In this document: positions 1 through 5,847 of the stretch, piece by piece
Layout of the letters: each line of letters begins with the position of its first letter
How positions within the stretch are numbered: the stretch's first letter is position 1
Source: Candidatus Woesearchaeota archaeon CG10_big_fil_rev_8_21_14_0_10_32_24
Lineage (GTDB): Archaea > Nanobdellota > Nanobdellia > Woesearchaeales > GW2011-AR9
Direction: 5' to 3'
Length of the DNA: 5,980 bases
NCBI GenBank assembly: GCA_002763025.1
Contig: PCYG01000049.1
Location: 1-5,980, forward strand
The notes under the pieces: model-generated
What the model was told of the DNA's origin: nothing
What the model saw: only the letters and a program-made list of their open reading frames with translations
Database searches by the model: none
Program-made: the position numbers and the translations under genes

Positions 1-2
1 GG

Positions 3-194
3 ATTTCTTATGGAAAATGGATGATTTCACTTACACCGTTGGATGTCACAACCCCACATAAAATTTATAAAGGAAGAAATTTATCTAACTTTAAAATGAT
101 CCCCAGTGATCCTACAGGGTTGCTGGATGATTTCTTTTTATTAACAGAATCGTTTCATGATACTACTACCTTGCGTGTTGCCTTTGGTACGTGA
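3..194 (+). CDS. C-terminal end of an unrecognised protein (5'-truncated)
   Basis: This frame is open from the window edge to a TGA at 192-194 and gives 63 residues. The other two plus-strand frames and all three minus-strand frames are interrupted by stops within this stretch. Codon choice looks like real coding sequence, and a T-rich tract suited to an archaeal terminator begins 26 bases after the stop. The visible segment is mixed polar and hydrophobic, contains an LLDDFFLLTESF stretch and ends in RVAFGT, with no membrane helix. I do not recognise the family and assign no function. The gene continues upstream of the window, so the internal ATG at 21 is probably not the start. The main doubt is that 63 open codons could still be chance in AT-rich DNA. 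Confidence 0.5.
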   Translation: MSYGKWMISLTPLDVTTPHKIYKGRNLSNFKMIPSDPTGLLDDFFLLTESFHDTTTLRVAFGT

Positions 195-220
195 ATCGTA
201 TTCCTTTAGTTTCTTGATGA

Positions 221-244
221 TTTTTTTTCTTTTTTTTTCTTTTT
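221..244 (+). terminator. T-rich archaeal-type terminator
   Basis: Runs of eight, nine and five T residues are separated by single C residues (221-228, 230-238, 240-244) with no preceding hairpin. Archaeal RNA polymerase terminates at oligo-T tracts on the non-template strand. The position, between the stop at 194 and the TATA box at 277, fits termination of the upstream gene before the next transcript starts. Confidence 0.6.
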
Positions 245-276
245 GAATATATTCAAAATTCACCTTCCCCATAAAT

Positions 277-284
277 TTTATATA
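277..284 (+). promoter_or_regulatory. TATA box of the membrane hydrolase gene
   Basis: TTTATATA matches the archaeal TATA element. Its first base is 30 bases upstream of the ATG at 307. With the usual archaeal distance of about 25 bases from box centre to start site, transcription would begin within a few bases of the start codon, so the mRNA is probably leaderless. No Shine-Dalgarno sequence is present before the ATG, which agrees. Confidence 0.6.
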
Positions 285-306
285 CTTCTATTCCACCACT
301 TCTAAG

Positions 307-813
307 ATGCCTAATTACCATCAACATCTATTTATAGGATTCTTCGTATCTGCTATCTTAATCTTATCTCTACACTTTATCTTTCATTTGAATCTTATTA
401 ATGCAAATATGTTGACGACTTTAGTCATCGTTACTTTAATTTTCAGTCTGTTGCCAGACATTGATCATAGGTCTTCAAAAATAAGTGTCTTTCTCCATTT
501 CTTATTCTTATTAGTTGTATTAGCATTTTTTACAAAACTAATTACATTTAATTTTTCTTCAATTCTAATCATAGCTGTTGTGGTTGGATTAGAAGTGTAC
601 CATTTAATCTTTGCAAAAAGTAACTGGAAACATCGCCAGTTTCCTCATTCATTTACGTTTGGTTTCTTTTCTTTAATAGTTTTATATTTAATCACATCTT
701 CTTGGATAGCTATCTTTGTAGGTGGAATTACCTTCTTCTCACATATTTTAATTGATGGACATTTATTTGAAGCTATAGAAAAAGATAAGAAGTTTTGGAA
801 GTTTTTTAATTGA
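307..813 (+). CDS. YdjM/DUF457-type membrane-bound metal-dependent hydrolase
   Basis: The product has 168 residues and is very hydrophobic, with about five membrane segments (roughly 8-27, 36-50, 60-80, 84-102 and 118-147). Three polar motifs fit the YdjM family of putative membrane-bound metal-dependent hydrolases: LLPDIDH at 48-54, followed by RSSKIS; an HRxxxHS motif at 109-115; and SHILIDG at 145-151. A histidine near the N-terminus (H7) also fits. The conserved His and Asp residues are the presumed metal ligands. The bacterial members are only loosely characterised (the E. coli protein was linked to LexA/SOS), so the substrate is unknown; a role at membrane lipids is possible but unproven. 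Length is normal for the family. The start is supported by the TATA box and by the position of H7. The gene appears monocistronic. Its stop overlaps the end of a possible minus-strand remnant by eight bases. Confidence 0.8.
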   Translation: MPNYHQHLFIGFFVSAILILSLHFIFHLNLINANMLTTLVIVTLIFSLLPDIDHRSSKISVFLHFLFLLVVLAFFTKLITFNFSSILIIAVVVGLEVYHLIFAKSNWKHRQFPHSFTFGFFSLIVLYLITSSWIAIFVGGITFFSHILIDGHLFEAIEKDKKFWKFFN

Positions 814-928
814 ATGATTTATCAATGGCTTCATATGATTGACCTTGTGTTTCAAAAGTAACATCTATGTAACCAAAATTTAAACCACCTGGTACATGAA
901 TATCCAAAAACCCAAAACAATAAAAAAG
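806..928 (-). pseudogene. Possible minus-strand gene remnant, C-terminal fragment
   Basis: On the minus strand a frame is open from 928 down to a TAA at 808-806, giving 40 codons. The last 33 residues read convincingly as protein (beginning LDIHVPGGLNFGYIDV and ending EAIDKSFN), with balanced composition and sensible codons. There is no in-frame ATG. Only a TTG at 907-905 could start it, and an in-frame TGA lies at 931-929. No TATA box or ribosome-binding site suits it. It overlaps the convergent hydrolase gene by eight bases at their 3' ends. I read it as the decayed tail of a former minus-strand gene, but it could be a chance open frame. The family is not recognised. Confidence 0.3.
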
Positions 929-968
929 TCAGTCAATAAATCATTTTAAGGTTGTTTAATAAAATAAC

Positions 969-1034
969 CCCACTAACCCACTCCCTACCTCCTTCTAAGC
1001 CTATTCATGAACAAATTCATACCCACTCCCCACT
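969..1034. repeat. Four CCCACT motifs in two tandem pairs (C-rich stretch)
   Basis: CCCACT occurs at 969-974, 977-982, 1022-1027 and 1029-1034. The ten-base string ACCCACTCCC is repeated exactly at 976-985 and 1021-1030. Each pair has copies 7-8 bases apart, and the pairs are about 53 bases apart. The stretch stands out sharply from its AT-rich surroundings and ends 19 bases before the TATA box of the methyltransferase gene. Operator sites for a regulator of the R-M cassette are one reading. The minus strand of 968-992 also has G-tracts that could form a two-layer G-quadruplex. The rest of the 271-base gap (814-1084) shows no RNA gene. Confidence 0.45.
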
Positions 1035-1052
1035 GGACAAGTGCGGATAAGA

Positions 1053-1061
1053 TTTATATAT
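1053..1061 (+). promoter_or_regulatory. TATA box of the restriction-modification operon
   Basis: TTTATATAT begins 32 bases before the ATG at 1085, so transcription should start at or within a few bases of the start codon and the message is probably leaderless. There is no Shine-Dalgarno sequence ahead of the ATG. A second AT-rich stretch at 1072-1080 resembles a TATA box but is too close to the gene to drive a full-length transcript. Confidence 0.65.
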
Positions 1062-1084
1062 GATTTAATCTATTTATATTAAAA

Positions 1085-2023
1085 ATGAGGGCGATAGATT
1101 TATTTGCAGGTGTAGGTGGTGTTAGGCTAGGTTTTGAAAAAGCAGGGTTTACCACAGTTTTTGCTAATGATTTTGAGCCTGCCTGTAAAAAAACTTATGA
1201 TTTAAATTCTAAGGAAGCAAGTTTAACAGTAATGGATATTAACAAATTAAGAATAAGTGATCTTCCTAAATTTGATATTCTTTTAGGGGGGTTTCCTTGT
1301 CAAGCATTTAGCATAGCAGGTCATAGAAAAGGGTTTAATGATGATAAGGGAAGGGGAGAATTATTCTTTAAAGTCGCTGAAATTATCGCAGAAAGAAAAC
1401 CAAAAGCGGTTTTCTTAGAAAATGTTAAGAATTTGAAAACTCATGATAAAGGAAAAACATTTGCAGTTATAAAGAAAACTCTTGAAGATTTAGGGTATTA
1501 TGTAAAATTTGAAATTCTTAATAGTATGACGCATGGTAATGTTCCCCAAAATAGAGAACGCATATTTATTGTTGGTTTTTTAGACAAGAAAAGTTATAAT
1601 CAATTTAAATTTCCAGAAGAAGTAGATTTGACCATAAATTTCAAACAATTATTAGAAACTTCTGTAGATGAAAAATATTATTATAATGGTAAAACTCTTT
1701 ATAGTAAATTAGAATTGGATGTAAATAATAAAAGTAAAGTTTATCAATGGAGAAGAAGATATGTAAGAGAAAACAAAAGTGGTGTTGTTCCAACTTTAAC
1801 TGCAAATATGGGGACTGGTGGGCATAATGTTCCAATAATTCTTGATGATAAGGGAATCAGAAAATTAACTCCAAGAGAATGTTTTTCAATGCAAGGATTC
1901 CCTAAAACTTTCAAGTTACCACAATTAGCAGATTCTAAATTATATCAACAAGCAGGAAATAGTGTAACGGTTCCAGTTGTCGAAAGAATTGCTCAGGAAT
2001 TGAAGAAGGCATTGTCAAAATGA
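1085..2023 (+). CDS. DNA (cytosine-5)-methyltransferase of a type II R-M system
   Basis: The product has 312 residues, a typical length for a single-chain C5 methyltransferase, which transfers a methyl group from S-adenosylmethionine to C5 of cytosine. The conserved motifs appear in order: motif I DLFAGVGG (5-12, cofactor binding), motif IV GGFPCQAFS (68-76) with catalytic Cys72, motif VI ENV (112-114), motif VIII QNRERIF (155-161), motif IX RKLTPREC (259-266) and motif X QQAGNSV (288-294). The region between VIII and IX (about 162-258), containing PTLTANMGTGGHNVP, is the target-recognition domain; its specificity cannot be read from sequence. The start lies four codons before motif I, as usual, on an apparently leaderless transcript. 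The gene overlaps the following nuclease gene by four bases (ATGA), so the pair is co-transcribed and translationally coupled. All catalytic motifs are intact. Its DNA is clearly poorer in C than the suf genes, which suggests transfer. Confidence 0.95.
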   Translation: MRAIDLFAGVGGVRLGFEKAGFTTVFANDFEPACKKTYDLNSKEASLTVMDINKLRISDLPKFDILLGGFPCQAFSIAGHRKGFNDDKGRGELFFKVAEIIAERKPKAVFLENVKNLKTHDKGKTFAVIKKTLEDLGYYVKFEILNSMTHGNVPQNRERIFIVGFLDKKSYNQFKFPEEVDLTINFKQLLETSVDEKYYYNGKTLYSKLELDVNNKSKVYQWRRRYVRENKSGVVPTLTANMGTGGHNVPIILDDKGIRKLTPRECFSMQGFPKTFKLPQLADSKLYQQAGNSVTVPVVERIAQELKKALSK

Positions 2024-3138
2024 AACAGGATTCTTCTTTAAATTATTATGAAAAAATGCTTAAAATATTTGGTTCTTTGACTGGTTTGTTCTCAGAAAGT
2101 GATGTTCCATATTTGAACTATAGGGTTACCGAAAATTTATTTTGTAGAGCATTTGCGGCAAATAACCTTTCACGATCAGATGTTTCTGCCGATGCTTCTT
2201 TGAATGATGTAGGAATTGGAATTAAAACTTTTGTGAATGGAAATGGAAAATCTTTACAAAAAGTGGCCGAATTCAATAAGCAAAATATTCGTTTTCGTGG
2301 TTTGAAAGGCGAAGAAATTGTAGCAAAAGTATCTTATCTTAGAAATGAAAGGATTGATGCTACAAAAAGAATTTATGGATTAAATTCCATGAAGTATCAT
2401 TGTATTGTAAGAGAAAAAGAAAAAATTATGGTTTATGAAACAAATTTTGATATAATAGATATTGATCAGATTCATTCAGTAAAAGAAAATAAAAATACCA
2501 TTCAATTTTTTGATTCTAAAAATGAATATTCTTTTAATATTACTAAAAGTACATTGTATAAGAGATTTATCACAGAAAATGTTTTCTTAGAAGTTGATGT
2601 TAAAATTCTTGATGATCCTTTTGAAGTATTAGAAGAAAAATTCTTGAAAGTGAAAGATGTTTATTATTCAAAAGATGTTAAAGTGAACCCGTTTGTGATC
2701 TTACCTCTTTTTTCTATAACTTCAAGGGAGAAATCTGTATTTACAAAGAGTGGTTTAAATCAGTGGAATGCTGAAGGAAGAAAGAGAGATCCAAATGAGA
2801 TTTATATTCCAATTCCAAAATGGATCCATCAGAGATTTCCTGGTTTCTTTTTACCAAGAGATCAAAATTTTAATTTAATTCTTCCTGATGGAAACCGGCT
2901 GGAAGCAAAAGTTTGTCAGGATGGATCTAAAGCATTAATGAGTAAACACAATGCAGATTTAGGAAAATGGTTGTTGAGAGATGTTTTAAATTTAAAAGAA
3001 GGTCAACTTCTTTCATATAAAAGATTACAAGAAATTGGTCTTGATTCAGTAATTATCGAAAAAATAGATTCTAGAACTTATGCAATTGATTTTAGACCCT
3101 CTGGAACTTATGAAGAATTTATTGAAGAGAATAAATGA
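2020..3138 (+). CDS. Probable type II restriction endonuclease with NgoFVII-like B3 domain
   Basis: The product has 372 residues and is soluble. The C-terminal part (about 240-360) resembles the B3-like DNA-recognition domain of NgoFVII/BfiI-type restriction enzymes: SGLNQW at 244-249, NEIYIPIP at 259-266, LILPDG followed by CQDGSKAL in 286-306, DLGKWLLR at 313-320, and a final TYAIDF at 353-358. The N-terminal part lacks the HxK signature of the phospholipase-D nuclease found in those enzymes. It instead has D54, D58 and the stretch GIGIKTF (65-71) followed by QKVAEFNK (80-87), which suggests a PD-(D/E)XK-like fold with Gly67 where an acid usually stands; E38 or E84 might supply it. Position directly behind a C5 methyltransferase, overlapping it by four bases, strongly supports a cognate nuclease. 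Catalytic class and recognition site are inference. An alternative is a non-cutting DNA-binding protein. Confidence 0.75.
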   Translation: MKQDSSLNYYEKMLKIFGSLTGLFSESDVPYLNYRVTENLFCRAFAANNLSRSDVSADASLNDVGIGIKTFVNGNGKSLQKVAEFNKQNIRFRGLKGEEIVAKVSYLRNERIDATKRIYGLNSMKYHCIVREKEKIMVYETNFDIIDIDQIHSVKENKNTIQFFDSKNEYSFNITKSTLYKRFITENVFLEVDVKILDDPFEVLEEKFLKVKDVYYSKDVKVNPFVILPLFSITSREKSVFTKSGLNQWNAEGRKRDPNEIYIPIPKWIHQRFPGFFLPRDQNFNLILPDGNRLEAKVCQDGSKALMSKHNADLGKWLLRDVLNLKEGQLLSYKRLQEIGLDSVIIEKIDSRTYAIDFRPSGTYEEFIEENK

Positions 3139-3248
3139 GGATAATAATAAAAAATGAACAGTTTAGAATTAGGAATATTTCTGGGAGAGGGTATAAGAAT
3201 TCTTTAGAATTTGGCTACAAATCACAACTATTTCAAACCATGAATTAA
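3135..3248 (+). CDS. Small 37-residue ORF closing the R-M cassette
   Basis: An ATG at 3135 overlaps the nuclease stop codon as ATGA, the same arrangement as at the methyltransferase/nuclease junction. The frame runs to a TAA at 3246-3248. The predicted peptide starts MRIIIKNEQFRIRNISGRG and ends LFQTMN. It is basic, with several Arg and Lys residues, and has no membrane segment. Codon style (AGG, AGA, ATA, AAT) matches the R-M genes. The stop falls just before the suf promoter, so the ORF fills the gap neatly. I do not recognise the family. It may be a small partner or regulator of the R-M system, the truncated start of a longer lost gene, or a chance ORF. The overlap is the main support. Confidence 0.4.
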   Translation: MRIIIKNEQFRIRNISGRGYKNSLEFGYKSQLFQTMN

Positions 3249-3258
3249 CAATCGTTAA
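3245..3258. promoter_or_regulatory. Inverted repeat at the suf promoter, possible operator
   Basis: TTAAC and GTTAA form a perfect five-base inverted repeat separated by AATC, ending two bases before the suf TATA box. This covers the place where TFB would contact the BRE, so a bound dimer could block initiation. Iron- or Fe-S-responsive control of suf genes is common, which makes the location suggestive. Half-sites this short can arise by chance in AT-rich DNA. Confidence 0.3.
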
Positions 3259-3259
3259 G

Positions 3260-3268
3260 TTTATAAAT
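3260..3268 (+). promoter_or_regulatory. TATA box of the suf operon
   Basis: TTTATAAAT lies 60 bases upstream of the sufB ATG, so transcription should begin near 3285-3292. This leaves a leader of about 30 bases, unlike the leaderless arrangement at the two upstream promoters. The leader contains a Shine-Dalgarno sequence, which agrees with this reading. Confidence 0.6.
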
Positions 3269-3304
3269 AATCCCCCCATTTCTATCTAAAAGAGTTGAAA
3301 ATAA

Positions 3305-3309
3305 GAGGT
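3305..3309 (+). promoter_or_regulatory. Shine-Dalgarno site of sufB
   Basis: GAGGT ends ten bases before the ATG at 3320. It matches part of the archaeal GGAGGTGA anti-16S motif and supports this start codon. The first visible gene with a leader is also the first with a ribosome-binding site. Confidence 0.55.
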
Positions 3310-3319
3310 AAACCCCAAA

Positions 3320-4723
3320 ATGTCACACACTGAAAATATCATTGAACCTTTCAGGGAATTGTACGACCCATCTGATAATCACACACCGAAATTAATTGCT
3401 CCAGTAGGTATCAACGAAGAAGTTGTACGTCTCATCTCTACAACCAAAAAAGAACCAGAATGGATGCTCAACTTAAGACTCAAGGCTCTTAAATTATTCC
3501 AAGAAACACCTCTTCCTTCTTTCGGTCCTTCTTTAAAACATTTGGACCTTCAAGAAATTACATACTTCGTAGATCCAAATACAACAGAATCTAATTCATG
3601 GGATGATGTGCCTCAAGAAATTAAAGATACATTTGATAGATTAGGGATCCCAGAAGCAGAAAAAACAGCACTAGCAGGTGTGGGTGCACAGTATGATTCA
3701 GGGATGGTGTATCATAATTTACAGAAATATCTCCAAGAGCAAGGTGTGATTTTTGAAAACATGGATGTGGCAATTACAAAATATCCAGATTTAGTAAAGA
3801 AACATTTTATGACTTCTTGTATTCCAGTCAACGATCATAAGTTTATCATGTTACATGCAGCCGTATGGAGTGGCGGAACATTTATTTACATACCAAAAGG
3901 TGTGAAAGTAGAACTTCCATTACAAGCATATTTTCGTATGAATCAAATGACAGGGGGTCAATTTGAACATACATTAATTATTGTAGATGAAGGAGCAGAA
4001 CTCCATTACATTGAAGGATGTTCCTCACCGAGATATTCTAAAAACTCTTTACATGCAGGATGTGTAGAAATCTTTGTCAAAGAAGGGGCGAAGATGAAAT
4101 ATTCTAGCATAGAAAACTGGTCCAAGAATGTCTACAACCTTAACACAAAAAGAGCATTAGTAGACAAAGATGCACAGATGCAATGGATCTCTGGAAACAT
4201 GGGTTCATCCGTCACTATGTTATATCCATGTTCAATCTTACGTGGAGAGAATGCTTCTTCAGATTCATTAAGTATCGCATTCGCAGGAAAAGGACAACAT
4301 CAAGATGTTGGCGCGAAAGCAATTCACACAGCACCAAACACACGTTCCAACATAAATTCTAAATCCATTTCTAAAAATGGTGGGATTGGAGATTATAGAG
4401 GTTTAGTCTTAATAAAACCTAATGCACGTGGATCACAAACATCTGTCGTATGTGATGCATTAATTATGGATGATAAATCTATTTCTAACACATATCCATT
4501 CTTGAAAATAGAAAACAACGATGTAGATGCAGCACACGAAGCGAAGGTTGGAAAGATTTCAGAAGAAGCAATCTTCTACTTACAATCTAGAGGATTATCT
4601 GAAGAACGTGCAACACAAATTATCGTGCAAGGATTCATCAGCCCTATCATTAGAGAATTACCTTTAGAATATGCCGTTGAATTAAATAGATTAATAGAAT
4701 TAGAATTGGAGGGCACTTTTTGA
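3320..4723 (+). CDS. sufB: Fe-S cluster assembly scaffold protein SufB
   Basis: The product has 467 residues, the usual SufB length. SufB is the core of the SUF Fe-S assembly complex (SufBC2D in bacteria, SufBC in many archaea) and accepts persulfide sulfur in the cytosol. The N-terminal part is helical (through about residue 165). The rest is the beta-helix core, with AVWSGGTFIYIPKGV (181-195) and LHYIEGCSSPRYS (228-240), in which Cys234 corresponds to E. coli Cys254. Cys378 in VVCDALIM and the His406-Glu407 pair in AAHEAKVGKISEEAIFYL correspond to E. coli Cys405, His433 and Glu434, with the same 28-residue spacing. All residues linked to cluster assembly are therefore present. The HEA motif and the C-terminal helical segment favour SufB over SufD. 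It is the first gene of an operon with sufS and sufU; no sufC lies beside it. Confidence 0.95.
   Translation: MSHTENIIEPFRELYDPSDNHTPKLIAPVGINEEVVRLISTTKKEPEWMLNLRLKALKLFQETPLPSFGPSLKHLDLQEITYFVDPNTTESNSWDDVPQEIKDTFDRLGIPEAEKTALAGVGAQYDSGMVYHNLQKYLQEQGVIFENMDVAITKYPDLVKKHFMTSCIPVNDHKFIMLHAAVWSGGTFIYIPKGVKVELPLQAYFRMNQMTGGQFEHTLIIVDEGAELHYIEGCSSPRYSKNSLHAGCVEIFVKEGAKMKYSSIENWSKNVYNLNTKRALVDKDAQMQWISGNMGSSVTMLYPCSILRGENASSDSLSIAFAGKGQHQDVGAKAIHTAPNTRSNINSKSISKNGGIGDYRGLVLIKPNARGSQTSVVCDALIMDDKSISNTYPFLKIENNDVDAAHEAKVGKISEEAIFYLQSRGLSEERATQIIVQGFISPIIRELPLEYAVELNRLIELELEGTF
4708..4713 (+). promoter_or_regulatory. Shine-Dalgarno site that fixes the sufS start
   Basis: GGAGGG lies inside the end of sufB, nine bases before the ATG at 4723. 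The spacing suits this ATG better than the TTG at 4720, so the ATG is the preferred start of sufS. Confidence 0.6.
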
Positions 4724-5847
4724 TGAAAACTGACTTTCCAATTCTAAAGGACATTACATATCTAGATTCAGCAGCAACGACACAGAAACCAATTCAAGTT
4801 ATTGATGCAATCTCTAACTACTACAAAACTTCAAACGCAAATGTCCACAGAGGATTATATACACTTGCACAGAAAGCAACCATGGCATTTGAAGATGCAC
4901 GCCAAGTTGTCGCAACATTCATTAACACAACTCCAGAACATATCGTTTTTACAAAAGGCACAACTGAATCTTTAAATTTATTAGCTTCATCCTTAAACCT
5001 TCAAGAAGGGGATGAAGTTCTCCTTACAGAAATGGAACATCATGCAAATCTTGTGCCATGGCAACAAACCAAAGCAACGATTAAATTTATTCCACTTAAC
5101 GAAAATTATGAATTAGACCTAGAAGCAGCAAAACAATTAATCACAGACAAAACAAAAATTGTTGCAGTCACACATATGTCAAACGTCTTAGGAACAATCA
5201 ACGATATACAAACACTAACACAACTAGCACACAAACACAACGCACAAATCGTTGTTGATGCAGCTCAATCTATTGCACATTTAAAAATTAATGTAAATGA
5301 TATAGACCTCCTTGTATTTTCAGGACATAAAATCTGTGGTCCAACGGGCATAGGAATATTATATGGAAAAGATCTGAACCAATTACAACCCTACCAATTT
5401 GGGGGTGATATGATTAACGAAGTGACATATGAATCCTCAACATTTCAAGAAGCACCACATAGATTTGAAGCAGGTACGCCAAACATCGCAGGTGCAATCG
5501 GATTAGCAGCAGCAATTAAATACCTAGAAACAGCAACTCATGAAGATCTAACAGAATATGCATTACAACAATTACAATCTATTAAAGGATTAAAAATAAT
5601 CGGACCACAAACAAATCGTGCTCCAATATTCTCATTTACACTAGATGGTATTCATTCACATGATGTTGCAGAAATCTTAAACAAATATAACCTCTGCGTA
5701 CGTGCAGGTCATCATTGTGCAATGCCATTGATGAAGAAACTTAATATTCATGGAACTACACGTGCATCATTCTACATTTATAATACTAAAGAAGATGTGG
5801 ATACACTTGTTGAAGGAATCAAGAAAGTGCAGGAGGTGTTCCAATGA
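4723..5847 (+). CDS. sufS: Cysteine desulfurase SufS (group II, PLP-dependent)
   Basis: The product has 374 residues from the ATG at 4723; a TTG one codon earlier is also open but less likely. It removes sulfur from L-cysteine, giving alanine and an enzyme persulfide for Fe-S assembly. Visible motifs are YLDSAATTQKP (13-23), GTTE (79-82), EMEHHANLVPW (103-113) with the His that stacks on PLP, VVDAAQS (177-183) with Asp179 contacting the PLP ring nitrogen, FSGHKICGPTGIG (199-211) with Lys203 as Schiff-base lysine, RFEAGTPNI (247-255), and RAGHHCAMPLM (327-337) with catalytic Cys332. The short loop around this Cys and the TTRASFYIYNT motif (345-355) place it with group II SufS rather than IscS/NifS. 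It is about 30 residues shorter than E. coli SufS, partly at the N-terminus, but no key residue is lost. The sufB stop and its start overlap as TGATG, and its stop overlaps the next gene as ATGA. Confidence 0.95.
   Translation: MKTDFPILKDITYLDSAATTQKPIQVIDAISNYYKTSNANVHRGLYTLAQKATMAFEDARQVVATFINTTPEHIVFTKGTTESLNLLASSLNLQEGDEVLLTEMEHHANLVPWQQTKATIKFIPLNENYELDLEAAKQLITDKTKIVAVTHMSNVLGTINDIQTLTQLAHKHNAQIVVDAAQSIAHLKINVNDIDLLVFSGHKICGPTGIGILYGKDLNQLQPYQFGGDMINEVTYESSTFQEAPHRFEAGTPNIAGAIGLAAAIKYLETATHEDLTEYALQQLQSIKGLKIIGPQTNRAPIFSFTLDGIHSHDVAEILNKYNLCVRAGHHCAMPLMKKLNIHGTTRASFYIYNTKEDVDTLVEGIKKVQEVFQ
5831..5838 (+). promoter_or_regulatory. Strong Shine-Dalgarno site of the sufU-like gene
   Basis: AGGAGGTG is close to a full match to the archaeal 16S anti-Shine-Dalgarno complement and lies five bases before the ATG at 5844, within the end of sufS. 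It is the strongest ribosome-binding site in the window and supports that start despite the unusual N-terminal extension it implies. Confidence 0.65.

Noticed and set aside
245..254. GAATATATTC palindrome before the hydrolase promoter
   Set aside because: It is a perfect ten-base palindrome but is simple AT-rich sequence beside a T tract, is not repeated elsewhere, and is easily explained by chance.
814..861. Fifteen-residue plus-strand ORF directly after the hydrolase stop
   Set aside because: It is too short, has no ribosome-binding site, and overlaps the more protein-like minus-strand frame.
1641..1835. 64-codon minus-strand open frame inside the methyltransferase gene
   Set aside because: It lies antisense within a gene whose motifs are all intact. 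Its product is rich in His, Tyr and Leu, as expected for a shadow frame of AT-rich DNA, and it has no promoter or ribosome-binding site.
2155..2159. GCGGC, a site fitting the NgoFVII specificity GCSGC, inside the nuclease gene
   Set aside because: Similarity of the recognition domain does not establish the recognition sequence, and one occurrence in AT-rich DNA says nothing about site avoidance.
3154..3207. Alternative 17-residue ORF starting with ATG behind the nuclease gene
   Set aside because: It is in a different frame from the 37-codon ORF, is very short, and lacks both an overlap with the nuclease stop and a properly spaced ribosome-binding site.
4720..4722. TTG as the start of sufS
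   Set aside because: It is in frame, but the next codon is an ATG with better spacing from GGAGGG, and it adds only one residue.
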